Assembly: GCF_012912005.1 (NCBI RefSeq)
Contig: NZ_JABBEA010000001.1
Location: 682,001-746,000, forward strand
Direction of reading: 5' to 3'
DNA from: Paenibacillus sp. SZ31
Lineage (GTDB): Bacteria > Bacillota > Bacilli > Paenibacillales > Paenibacillaceae
Length of the DNA stretch: 64,000 bases
Shown here: piece by piece, positions 1 to 7,727 of the stretch
Layout: each line of letters starts with the position of its first letter
Position numbering within the stretch: position 1 is the first letter of the stretch
Made by a program: the position numbers and the translations under genes
The notes under the pieces: model-generated
The model's input: only the letters and a program-made list of their open reading frames with translations
What the model was told of the DNA's origin: nothing
The model's database searches: none

Positions 1-469
1 AAAAACCGGTATGTCCACTCTCTTGAAAATAAACAGGCAGCTCCTTATAGTCATACCTCACACCCAGCTTGAAGCAAGGTTGTCTGGGCTGACTGACCTG
101 CACCGTGGCTTCGCCCAACTCGTACACATCACCAATCCGGACGTCTTCTTCGGCACAGCCTTCAACCGTCAGATTTTCTCCACAAGCTCCCCAGTCCAGC
201 TTGCGATTCATCAGCTGTTCCAACGCCGGATAACGACTGTAATCGTATACACAAACGGCCTTGTCAGGTCCGCCATGATGCACCAGATCCGCCTGCGCAT
301 CCCCTGTCATTCCAGTGAATGACAGGAAAACCGCGTCGGATACAGGATGTTTGACAATGCCGCTCATCACTTCACGCTTCTGCCCAGGGAGCGCCTGCGG
401 CAGTCCTACATTAATGGCCAGAACTGCTGTGTTGCCTCCCCCTGGCTTTCGATCCGATGTGAGTGTCAT
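1..469 (-). CDS. MOSC domain protein, C-terminus cut by window edge
   Basis: The first about 156 codons of a MOSC (molybdenum cofactor sulfurase C-terminal) domain protein of the small stand-alone YiiM type. Seen: the family motif HHGGPDKAV at about residue 60, GENLTVEG, and the conserved cysteine in QPRQPCFKL. MOSC proteins bind or transfer sulfur or molybdenum cofactor; the substrate of this one cannot be told. Three in-frame ATGs lie at 478, 475 and 469. The GGGAGGT at 479-485 has its best spacing to 469. The gene follows the glycosidase gene by about 30 bases on the same strand and may be co-transcribed. The end lies beyond base 1. Confidence 0.85.
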   Translation of the reverse strand, partial: MTLTSDRKPGGGNTAVLAINVGLPQALPGQKREVMSGIVKHPVSDAVFLSFTGMTGDAQADLVHHGGPDKAVCVYDYSRYPALEQLMNRKLDWGACGENLTVEGCAEEDVRIGDVYELGEATVQVSQPRQPCFKLGVRYDYKELPVYFQESGHTGF

Positions 470-499
470 TTGCATCATACCTCCCATAATTACTTTCTT

Positions 500-1606
500 T
501 TAACGCACAGAGCCACCAAATACCAGTGCATTACTCAAGAGCCGGCCTGGAGAAGTCAGCATTTTGCCCCCGGCATACATGCCCGAGGATGCACCGCCAT
601 CCAGATTCATAGCCTGTTTGGCACCAAGCTTCTGCATCACCGCTGCCCACTCCTTGACTGTCGCTCCAGAAACGGTAGCCAGCATGACAGAACCATCCGC
701 CATGATGGCGATACCACTTCTGGCACCGGATGCGGTAAGAATCTTGGCATCCTTGAAACCTTCGCTCGTCGGATTTACAGCTACCTTACCGTCTTTTACC
801 AGACGTGGTCCTGCTCCAACAGCAGTCACTACATCTTGCCAAGGGATCTCTTTGCCTGCTGCGTTCGTATACTTATAATTCATTTCTACGGTTGAACCAA
901 CGGTGAAACGGTCCGAAGAAGACTTCTGATTACCTGTGAAGACCAATACTGAGCCATTCTTAGGAATCGCTACATTCGTATTGGGTACTTTTTTGGTCAC
1001 GACACCTTTTTCCATGACAACCGCAGTGCCACCTTTGAACCCGACTGTAGCACCTCGTTCAGGCGTATACAGCATCGTAATGCTGGCATTCGCTGAAGGT
1101 GTTCGATTAATAAAGGTGGCATACCAACTGCGTGATTTGCCTTTCGTATCCGTCACTTTACCTGTCAGGCTCACCTGAAGTGAATCCATGATCGCCGAGC
1201 CGTCTTCCTTAAATCCGATGGATGTTCCATATCTACCAATATGTATGACCTTACCATTTGCTATTAACATGCCATATGGATCTGGTGCTCCGTTATATGC
1301 TTCAAAAAATGCTCCGTTAATGGCTGCTTGTGCTCCATAGGCTTTCACGATCGATGGCAGTGTTGCCGTCTGGCCCACTTGCTTCTTCGCGAGTCCCACC
1401 GTAACCGGTGTTCCCTTAGGAATCGTAACCGTCTGTACGGTAAAATTGCGTCCTGCTGCTTTTACTTTCTGTACTTTGGTGCTAATTGCTGCTTTGGCAT
1501 CCACTGTCTGTGGCGCACTTACTGCTCCCGAAAGAATTACGGGTAAGGCCAGGACGAGGGCCATAGCCCCTGTCCACCACTTTTTACCTGTTCGTACGTT
1601 CTTCAT
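500..1606 (-). CDS. secreted phosphodiester glycosidase (NAGPA domain)
   Basis: About 368 residues. A basic N-terminus and a hydrophobic stretch ending near SAPQTVDAKA look like a Sec signal peptide, so the enzyme is probably exported. The body matches the NAGPA / DUF2233 family (N-acetylglucosamine-1-phosphodiester alpha-N-acetylglucosaminidase-like): INGAFFEAYNGAPDPYGM, TVGAGPRL-like segment, and the C-terminal signature MNLDGGASSGMY. The family cleaves phosphodiester-linked sugars; in Firmicutes wall teichoic acid or peptidoglycan sugars are plausible substrates, but this is inference. The reading frame extends upstream to 1636, but ATG 1606 has a GGGTGAG site eight bases away and begins the signal peptide. 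It starts just after the exonuclease stop and is likely in that transcript. Confidence 0.88.
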   Translation of the reverse strand: MKNVRTGKKWWTGAMALVLALPVILSGAVSAPQTVDAKAAISTKVQKVKAAGRNFTVQTVTIPKGTPVTVGLAKKQVGQTATLPSIVKAYGAQAAINGAFFEAYNGAPDPYGMLIANGKVIHIGRYGTSIGFKEDGSAIMDSLQVSLTGKVTDTKGKSRSWYATFINRTPSANASITMLYTPERGATVGFKGGTAVVMEKGVVTKKVPNTNVAIPKNGSVLVFTGNQKSSSDRFTVGSTVEMNYKYTNAAGKEIPWQDVVTAVGAGPRLVKDGKVAVNPTSEGFKDAKILTASGARSGIAIMADGSVMLATVSGATVKEWAAVMQKLGAKQAMNLDGGASSGMYAGGKMLTSPGRLLSNALVFGGSVR

Positions 1607-1611
1607 GTTGC

Positions 1612-2505
1612 TCACCCTATTGCCACTCCCATCCAAGAGCCAAGGCTCTTCATCTCAAGTTGTTCAAACTTGTCCATCACCATATGCGGATCAAGACGCA
1701 ATTCACAGATATCCAGCGCACAGGCAACCGGAACAGCACAATGAATCTCTGCCAGTTTGCGGGACAGATGAAGCATGTCCAAATCATTCTCAATCTTGTT
1801 ACGCACCGAAGGGGTCAGTTTATCCATGTTGCTCAGAATCCCTTCAATGGAGCCGTATTCCTGTACAAGCTTCAACGCTGTTTTCTCACCAATTCCCCGT
1901 ACTCCGGGATAATTGTCGCTGGCATCTCCCATCAGACCCTTCATGTCAATCACTTGACGAGGTGTCAGTTGTTTCTCTGCCATGAGCGTCTCAGGGTTGT
2001 ACACCATGTAGTTGCCATGGCCTTTTTTCATAATAATAATACTTGTGCGATCATTAATCAGTTGCAGCATGTCGTGGTCACCCGTCAGTACCATAACATT
2101 CATATCTGTCTCTTCGGTGTAATACTTCGCAAGCGTCCCGATGCAATCGTCGGCTTCGAATCCTTGTGCACCTATATTCGGAATACCCAAGCTATCCATG
2201 ACTTCACGAATCAGGGCAAACTGGGGAATCAGGTCATCCGGAGCTTCTGCCCGGTTGCCTTTGTAAGCTGCGTATTCTTCACCGCGGAACGTCTTACCGC
2301 CCATATCCCAACAACATACGACATGACTTGGCCCAAAAGTCTGAACCGCATCCCAGAAATAACGGATAAATCCGTAGACTGCGTTGGTAGGCAATCCTGC
2401 CTTTGTACGTCTGATATATCCGCTTGCAGATGTCGCATAAAAAGCACGGAACAACACCGCCATACCGTCTACCAGCAACAAAGTAGGTTCATTACGTTGA
2501 TTCAC
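1612..2505 (-). CDS. 5'-3' exonuclease (PolA N-terminal/FEN-like)
   Basis: 297 residues, the usual length of stand-alone bacterial 5'-3' exonucleases related to the Pol I N-terminal domain (B. subtilis YpcP type). Acidic metal-binding motifs are visible in order: LLLVDG near the N-terminus, WDMGGKTFRGEEYAAYKGNR, EADDCIGTLA, TGDHDML, and the helix-three-turn-helix segment GDASDNYPGVRGIGEKTA. Expected to remove RNA primers and 5' flaps in the cytoplasm. The start is GTG 2505. The stop is immediately followed by the ribosome site of the glycosidase gene, so the two are probably one transcript. Confidence 0.93.
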   Translation of the reverse strand: MNQRNEPTLLLVDGMAVLFRAFYATSASGYIRRTKAGLPTNAVYGFIRYFWDAVQTFGPSHVVCCWDMGGKTFRGEEYAAYKGNRAEAPDDLIPQFALIREVMDSLGIPNIGAQGFEADDCIGTLAKYYTEETDMNVMVLTGDHDMLQLINDRTSIIIMKKGHGNYMVYNPETLMAEKQLTPRQVIDMKGLMGDASDNYPGVRGIGEKTALKLVQEYGSIEGILSNMDKLTPSVRNKIENDLDMLHLSRKLAEIHCAVPVACALDICELRLDPHMVMDKFEQLEMKSLGSWMGVAIG

Positions 2506-2532
2506 TTGAATTTGTTCTCTCCTGTCCTGATT

Positions 2533-2728
2533 CTATAGAAATTAAACTAAAGTATATTTACACTTACCATTCCGATGACAGAACAACCTTCTGATCGCTG
2601 TTATCCCCAGATTTTTTTGATTCCCTTTTCCAAAGGGGAAAATCCGGGGATAAAGGCGAACGCTCCGCTTCTTCAGGTTATTTCTGTCCTCTCCATTTTC
2701 GTGTAAATGTTTAGTTCAATTTCTATAG
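2533..2728. repeat. 196-bp imperfect palindromic intergenic element
   Basis: The two ends are inverted copies: CTATAGAAATTAAACTAAA at 2533 and its near-perfect reverse complement ending in CTATAG at 2728, followed inward by TTTACAC arms, ACAGAA/TTCTGT arms, AACCT/AGGTT arms and TTATCCCC/GGGGATAA arms around a small AT-rich loop (about 2610-2645). Almost the entire element can fold as one long hairpin on either strand. It contains no open reading frame of note. It resembles a MITE or a bacterial interspersed palindromic repeat. There is no second copy in this window. It sits upstream of the exonuclease gene and downstream of the ArsC-like gene. Confidence 0.8.
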
Positions 2729-2836
2729 CAAATAAAATATCGAACTAATTCTATCATTATAGCATAGTTCCGCCAACCATCGTTCAGCCAAAAAAGCCCT
2801 GAATTTTGAACAATTCAAGGCTGATATTCAGCACGT

Positions 2837-3202
2837 TTATGCGTTATTCCATTCCTGCTCATACGTTTCTTCCTTGAATCCAACCGTTACCTTTTCTCCA
2901 TCCGTAACGATCGGACGTTTGATCAGACGACCATTGGAAGCCAACAAACGAATCTGTTCATCAGCGGACATGCCCGGAAGCTTGTCCTTCAGTTGTTGTT
3001 CCTTATACACTTCCCCGCTCGTATTAAAGAACTTCTTCACTTCCAATCCGCTTTTTTGGATCAGTTCTGTTAATTCAGATTCTGATGGCGGTGAGTCGAA
3101 AATGGGGATTAGCTCCAGCTCATGTCCTTGAGCTTCAAGCCATTTCACAGCTTTGCGGCATGTGCCGCATTTGGCATATTGATATACTTTTAAATTACTC
3201 AT
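2837..3202 (-). CDS. ArsC/Spx family protein (YusI-like)
   Basis: 121 residues of the arsenate reductase (ArsC)/Spx thioredoxin-fold family. A CxxC redox pair is seen in the motif KCGTCRKA at residues 12-15, and the family signature LIKRPIV is present near residue 92. The RP-containing motif is shared by Spx, MgsR and ArsC. With its single domain and a CGTC rather than the Spx CTSC motif it looks most like B. subtilis YusI, whose role is not well defined; a true arsenate reductase is possible but no ars genes are nearby. AGGAGGT lies just before ATG 3202. A promoter is visible at 3316-3344. Confidence 0.85.
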   Translation of the reverse strand: MSNLKVYQYAKCGTCRKAVKWLEAQGHELELIPIFDSPPSESELTELIQKSGLEVKKFFNTSGEVYKEQQLKDKLPGMSADEQIRLLASNGRLIKRPIVTDGEKVTVGFKEETYEQEWNNA

Positions 3203-3612
3203 TTTGTGTACCTCCTAGTGTGTGGCTCCGGTGTGGCTCCGGTTTCGACTTCTCGCTTCCCTTGGTTTGCTTCGCAAATCCAAAAGTCGCTCCAAATCGA
3301 TACCATCGCCATGTAATTTTACTGACTTTTGCGAATGAGATCAAAACACATTCGCTATATTTTTTGGATCAAGACCTTACAGCTTTAATATCTTTAAACG
3401 CTTTTACAGATTAGAAATTTTAAAATATTTAACATGAAACTGCTAATCATCAATACATTAGACCATGAAACCGTAAGAATAGCCTACGGCATGTTGTTCG
3501 GGTGCATGAAGCATCCCTCACACAAGTTAGCCAACCAGCGTTGTCCCAATCAGGACGGGCCGTGCAAAGAGCTGCGACATAGGGTGCACATCTAAGGCCC
3601 CGTCGCAGCTTC
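3203..3612 (-). promoter_or_regulatory. intergenic region with promoter and structured leader for the ArsC-like gene
   Basis: No gene is seen here. On the minus strand TTGATC (3339-3344), a 17-base spacer and TAAAAT (3316-3321) form a good sigma-A promoter for the ArsC-like gene. The leader contains a nested stem (about 3246-3289, CGACTTTTGG with pairing back to AAGTCG and an inner TTTGC-GCAAA hairpin) and a tandem 11-bp duplication GTGTGGCTCCG at 3220-3230 and 3231-3241. At 3570-3610 AGCTGCGAC and GTCGCAGCT form a stem just after the pseudouridine synthase stop, without a clear U-tract. Confidence 0.6.
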
Positions 3613-4596
3613 CTAAAGTTCTTCCCTTGGAGCTGCCTCCTCATTCAAACGCTTCTCCAGCGCAGCCATATCTGCTGGAAAAGGGGCTTGGAACGTTATG
3701 CGTTCCTTTAGAATTGGATGTTCGAACGTCAATTCACAAGCGTGTAATGCCTGGCGTTCGATCCAGCTGTCCCGTTCCTCCCGAACAGCTATGGTCTGCT
3801 CATCGATCTCGTGCACAGATAATGTCTTGTACATCCGGTCACCGATCAACGGGCATCCGATGGACGTCATATGTACCCTGATCTGATGGGTTCTGCCACT
3901 TTCCAGCTTGAGGCTTATCGCACTGGCGCTTCCCCCTGACCAACGTGTTGTGGTCGTGTACAACGTTCTTGCAGCGTAGCCATCAGGTGTTACGATTCGG
4001 CGGTGTGGCTCTTCAGGATCGCGATCGATCGGGCCATCCACTGACCCTTGTTCCGGGAGAGGACTGCCGTGCACAAGTGCAATATATTTCTTGTCCACTG
4101 TTCCAGCGATCATCTGCTCAGACACATGCTGATGCACATAGGGATTCTTGGCTATGGCTAGCACTCCTGACGTTTCCTGATCAAGTCGATGAATCGGTCT
4201 GAACCGGAATCGCTCGCCCTTGGATTTCCAGTAATGAACCACCCCATTCGCCAAAGTACCTGTGTAATGACCATGTGTCGGATGAACAATGATGCCCGCA
4301 TCTTTGTTGACAATAAGCAAGTGCTCGTCTTCATACAGAATAGTAAAGGGGATAGGTTCAGGCAAAATATCATCCGATTCCTCTTGCTCCATCCGAACTT
4401 CAACGACATCACCCGCAGCTACCTTGACGCTAATGTACACGCGCTCTCCATTTAGCATGACGCCTTGTTCTGTCAGCTTGATTTTGGACAAAAGCTTGCG
4501 CGACACCAGTAGCCGGCGCTGAAGCACGGTCTTCAGCAGCCAGCCATCTTCTTGCTCGGTCACCGTGTAGACAATAGGCGAATAGTAGTGGCTCAT
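3613..4596 (-). CDS. RluA-family 23S/tRNA pseudouridine synthase
   Basis: 327 residues. The catalytic motif HRLDQETSG lies at residues 136-144, with Asp139 the expected nucleophile. An N-terminal S4-like segment (about 15-70: KLLSKIKLTEQGVMLNGE) precedes it, as in RluD/YlyB/YjbO-type enzymes. The C-terminal RTHQIRVH motif that contacts RNA is present. Isomerises uridine to pseudouridine in structured RNA; which site cannot be decided. Its ATG overlaps the stop of the cobalamin adenosyltransferase gene by four bases (ATGA), so translation is likely coupled. Confidence 0.93.
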   Translation of the reverse strand: MSHYYSPIVYTVTEQEDGWLLKTVLQRRLLVSRKLLSKIKLTEQGVMLNGERVYISVKVAAGDVVEVRMEQEESDDILPEPIPFTILYEDEHLLIVNKDAGIIVHPTHGHYTGTLANGVVHYWKSKGERFRFRPIHRLDQETSGVLAIAKNPYVHQHVSEQMIAGTVDKKYIALVHGSPLPEQGSVDGPIDRDPEEPHRRIVTPDGYAARTLYTTTTRWSGGSASAISLKLESGRTHQIRVHMTSIGCPLIGDRMYKTLSVHEIDEQTIAVREERDSWIERQALHACELTFEHPILKERITFQAPFPADMAALEKRLNEEAAPREEL

Positions 4597-5168
4597 TCTT
4601 TGCGGCGGAATACTTTTTTGCTCCGCACATATTCAATATCGGCCACCTGTTGTCTCGCATTGGCTGTCCGCGCAACCACGAAGAAGTAATCAGACAGTCG
4701 GTTTAAATACCGTCGTACAGACGGGTTAATGTCCGTATGTTGTCCCAGTGTTACCGTGCGACGCTCTGCGCGGCGACATACGGTCCGGCACACATGTAGA
4801 GCAGAAGATAGCTGACTGCCACCGGGAATAATGAACCGTTCCACTTTCGGATTCTCTGCATCATATTGGTCGATCCATTGTTCCAGGCGCGTGACCATTT
4901 CATCTCTTACCTTATATTTGGACTCGCTAATCTTCACGAAGGCCAGATCGGATCCGCAATCAAACAGTTCCTGCTGAACTTCCAGCAGATGTTCACGCAG
5001 ATCTTCGAATTGCCCTTGAGCAGAGTCAATCAGGCTGATCGCCTGGCCGACAAAACAGTTCAATTCGTCAATCGTGCCATAGGCCTCAACTCGATCATCA
5101 TCCTTGATGACACGTCCACCGATAACCGAAGTCTGCCCTTCGTCACCTGTTCGTGTATATATACCCAT
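4593..5168 (-). CDS. cobO: PduO-type cob(I)alamin adenosyltransferase
   Basis: 191 residues, matching the PduO/MMAB type, not the CobA/BtuR type. Seen: N-terminal TRTGDEGQTS (ATP site), DELNCFVGQA, and the C-terminal RTVCRRAERR and NRLSDYFFVVAR motifs that line the active site. It adds the adenosyl group to corrinoid to make coenzyme B12. GGAGGG precedes ATG 5168. With cobU on the far side of dedA it suggests corrinoid salvage; no cobalamin riboswitch is visible. The symbol cobO is the usual functional label; pduO is equally apt. Confidence 0.93.
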   Translation of the reverse strand: MGIYTRTGDEGQTSVIGGRVIKDDDRVEAYGTIDELNCFVGQAISLIDSAQGQFEDLREHLLEVQQELFDCGSDLAFVKISESKYKVRDEMVTRLEQWIDQYDAENPKVERFIIPGGSQLSSALHVCRTVCRRAERRTVTLGQHTDINPSVRRYLNRLSDYFFVVARTANARQQVADIEYVRSKKVFRRKE

Positions 5169-5316
5169 CGTTATCCCTCCAATTGTTAATATAATAATGA
5201 ATACGAGAATGCCATTTTTTCAGAAACCAGTCTATCGCTTTACACGTATATAAGAATTGGTGTGCTCTGCCGAGTATACGACAAATCTTTGGAAACCAAA
5301 AGTAAAGGAGACGATT

Positions 5317-5928
5317 ATGCAAAACTGGATAACCGATTTCATGGAACAATACGGCTACATAGGCATTGCACTCATTATTGCTCTTGAGAACGTATTTCCC
5401 CCGATTCCATCCGAAATCATCTTGCCGTTTGGCGGATTCATGACCACCTATACCAGTCTCACCCTTCCAGGTGTGATTATTGCCGCTACCATCGGCTCCG
5501 TCCTTGGTGCTGTGATACTGTATGGTATTGGACTCCTCATTGACGTCGAACGCCTTGAGAAAATTGTGGAACGATGGGGACATGTTCTGCGCATCAAAAA
5601 AGAGGATATTCACCGTGTCGATGCATGGTTTGACAAATATGGCATGTGGACCGTATTGTTCTGTCGAATGGTTCCCCTCGTCCGTAGTCTCATCTCAATT
5701 CCTGCAGGCATGTCCAACATGAAATTTGGTTTATTCCTTCTCTTTACAACCATTGGCACACTGATCTGGAATGTCATTCTTGTCTCCGTTGGCGCTGCAC
5801 TTGGCGCATCATGGGAGAGCATTTTGCACTTTATGGATGTCTATTCCATTGTAGTGTATGTTATCCTGGCCATCATTGTCATCGGATGTATCATCTGGTG
5901 GATCAGACGTAGCAAAAAGCAGAAATAA
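5317..5928 (+). CDS. DedA family membrane protein
   Basis: 203 residues with the DedA/VTT domain. Motifs include the N-terminal ENVFPPIPSEIILPFGG (re-entrant loop) and FCRMVPLVRSLISIPAG, the conserved arginine-rich loop. Several membrane helices follow, ending with a basic tail. The family is linked to membrane homeostasis and undecaprenyl phosphate or phospholipid translocation. The frame is open from 5257, but AAAGGAG at 5305-5310 points to ATG 5317. It is divergent from cobO and convergent with cobU, sharing a bidirectional terminator. Confidence 0.93.
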   Translation: MQNWITDFMEQYGYIGIALIIALENVFPPIPSEIILPFGGFMTTYTSLTLPGVIIAATIGSVLGAVILYGIGLLIDVERLEKIVERWGHVLRIKKEDIHRVDAWFDKYGMWTVLFCRMVPLVRSLISIPAGMSNMKFGLFLLFTTIGTLIWNVILVSVGAALGASWESILHFMDVYSIVVYVILAIIVIGCIIWWIRRSKKQK

Positions 5929-5951
5929 AAAAAGGATAGACTTCATAAATA

Positions 5952-5989
5952 AAGCCTCCTTGCCACCATGATCGTGGTCGAGGAGGCTT
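5952..5989. terminator. bidirectional terminator between dedA and cobU
   Basis: AAGCCTCCT pairs with AGGAGGCTT around an inner ccACcatgatcGTgg stem. It lies between two convergent stops. Confidence 0.8.
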
Positions 5990-6017
5990 CTTCATATCAC
6001 CCGTTTATATCATCTCG

Positions 6018-6560
6018 TTACCGTTCGTCTTCATACCGCATTGCCTGACCCTTCAGATCAATAGCCAGACCGGATACCAGCATGTACATCTTTTCAGCAT
6101 GGATCTGCAGCATCCGGTTAACCGAGGCCATTCTCGCTGTAAAAATCCGTTCTTCCTCGGTAGGATGTAATGTGCCATGCATTTCATTCGTAATCACAAG
6201 CAACTTCCCCTGATAAGACAACAATGCATCGAGCAAAAGCTGAGTCTCTGAACGCTGATGATTCAGATCATCCGTTGCCCTGAAACCGGCAGCCATCCAT
6301 GAGGTCAAACTGTCCACAATTACAATTCGCTGATCCGCCAAAAACAGATTGGATTCCCGATTAATCTGGGTGATCACCTCTGTCAGTTGCTGACCGTTCC
6401 CGGCATGAATGGCACGATAATGAGCGGATGGTAATTCGGGAATAACGGGATCATGATCACCAGTGGATAAATATACGCCCTCTCGGCTAATCCCGGCTGC
6501 GTAATTGAGGGCAAACCGGGTTTTACCACTACCTATGCCGCCTGTGACCGTAATCAGCAA
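6018..6560 (-). CDS. cobU: adenosylcobinamide kinase / GTP guanylyltransferase
   Basis: 180 residues. The P-loop GGIGSGKT is at residues 7-14, followed by VDSLTSWM and VITNEMHGTLHP, which match the CobU VDCLTLWL and VSNEVGxGIVP motifs. The enzyme phosphorylates adenosylcobinamide and attaches GMP in late cobalamin assembly or salvage. The start is TTG 6560: GGAGGG lies eight bases upstream and no ATG is available. The usual catalytic His region is not obvious (I see no RIHRxRR motif), so some divergence is possible. It works with the nearby adenosyltransferase. Confidence 0.85.
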   Translation of the reverse strand: MLITVTGGIGSGKTRFALNYAAGISREGVYLSTGDHDPVIPELPSAHYRAIHAGNGQQLTEVITQINRESNLFLADQRIVIVDSLTSWMAAGFRATDDLNHQRSETQLLLDALLSYQGKLLVITNEMHGTLHPTEEERIFTARMASVNRMLQIHAEKMYMLVSGLAIDLKGQAMRYEDER

Positions 6561-6597
6561 TCCGCTTCCCTCCTTCCATAGCCATTCTGTATTTTCT

Positions 6598-7149
6598 CTA
6601 CTCTGTCAGCGCCTTCAGCACTTTCTTGGATTCTTCGACATTAGACGTGGATACCGGAATGGTGGCGAACAAATTGCTCGCAGCATATTCTACATCTTTA
6701 AACATTTTCATATCTTCGAGCGGAATGCCATACAGATGTGATTCTTGCTTGAGATCTGTACCTTCATCTCCTTCACCTTTCTCTACCAATACACCACCCT
6801 CAAATACACCCCGTTCAAACTTCTTTGGATCAAAGGTATCATCCAGCGGAATGTTGGAGCCATTACTTCCGTATTGTTTCATGTCGGATTCAGGCAAGAT
6901 GAAGATATCATGTCCGCCAGCCGCATACTCTACCATAATTTTCTGAACATCATACATCGCACTGGTGATCACTTCCACCTTAGGTTCCTCGCCCAGTTTC
7001 TGTTGCAGATTAGCCTGCAACTGCTCTGAGATTACAGATGGATTTCCTTGGTTATCGATAATGAAAATGGAAAAACCATCTTTACCACCACAACCCGCAA
7101 GCAGAAAAACAATAGAAATGATCGCAGTAAGCCCCCAAAATCTTTTCAT
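6598..7149 (-). CDS. putative lipoprotein of unknown function
   Basis: 183 residues. A signal peptide with lipobox LLAGC ends at Cys20, so it should be a membrane-anchored lipoprotein. The rest is soluble, with an alternating pattern (FSIFIIDNQGNPSV, VEVITSAMYDVQKIMVEYAAGGHDIFIL) that suggests a Rossmann-like or substrate-binding-like fold. I do not recognise a named family. GGGGGAAC precedes ATG 7149. It lies just upstream of cobU on the same strand, 37 bases away, and is possibly co-transcribed, but that does not establish a cobalamin role. Confidence 0.75.
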   Translation of the reverse strand: MKRFWGLTAIISIVFLLAGCGGKDGFSIFIIDNQGNPSVISEQLQANLQQKLGEEPKVEVITSAMYDVQKIMVEYAAGGHDIFILPESDMKQYGSNGSNIPLDDTFDPKKFERGVFEGGVLVEKGEGDEGTDLKQESHLYGIPLEDMKMFKDVEYAASNLFATIPVSTSNVEESKKVLKALTE

Positions 7150-7247
7150 TCCAGTTCCCCCTTTAGTCTCCTATGTCCAATATATCACAATTGTTCCACG
7201 CAAAAAAATAAGCTGTCTTATCGGGGGATCACCCTTGCTTTACACAC

Positions 7248-7272
7248 AAAAAAAGAAGACCCTCTCAGGTCT
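7248..7272 (-). terminator. intrinsic terminator after the spo0E-like gene
   Basis: On the minus strand AGACC, a six-base loop and GGTCT are followed by TTCTTTTTTT. Confidence 0.75.
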
Positions 7273-7317
7273 CCTTTCTAACTCAATAAAATGAAACGTT
7301 TCAATTCAACGAAAACG

Positions 7318-7584
7318 TTATTTTCCTTTAATCGGGTTAGCCTTCATGTATTCATTAATCTTTAGATCCAGCAAACTGCTGATTTCAATTACTATATCGG
7401 ATGTGAATGATTTCTCTTCGAGGAAGATCTGTTCCATCTTGCGACGAAGCATATGAATCTCATCTTCCAAGGAAATGTCATGCAAAGATGCGTTATCAGG
7501 TTTCACCGACCATCGGTCGCCATGATCGCCTTCTGCCAGATAGTGCCCACGATTAGTCGATAAATCATATTCAACACAAAACAA
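7318..7584 (-). CDS. Spo0E-like sporulation regulatory protein
   Basis: 88 residues. The C-terminal half matches Spo0E-like aspartyl-phosphate phosphatases: helix DEIHMLRRKMEQIF, a short turn, then helix IVIEISSLLDLKINEYMK carrying the SxxLD signature. Such proteins dephosphorylate Spo0A~P and delay sporulation. The N-terminal 40 residues (HYLAEGDHGDRWSVKPDNAS) are an extension not usual for the family. TTG 7584 is chosen because AAGGAGG sits eight bases upstream; TTG 7590 is too close. Monocistronic, with its own terminator. A phosphorelay-type kinase lies about 28 kb away. Confidence 0.72.
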   Translation of the reverse strand: MFCVEYDLSTNRGHYLAEGDHGDRWSVKPDNASLHDISLEDEIHMLRRKMEQIFLEEKSFTSDIVIEISSLLDLKINEYMKANPIKGK

Positions 7585-7727
7585 AGCCAACCCCTCCTTG
7601 GAAAAATGGTTTCCAAATATATGAAAACTTATTTCAAATTGAAATTATATCACAATATTTTGTAAAAGAAAGTTATTTTTTTCCAATGTTAACAATGTCA
7701 CATCTGTTAAAAGATTCTACTTTAGTA

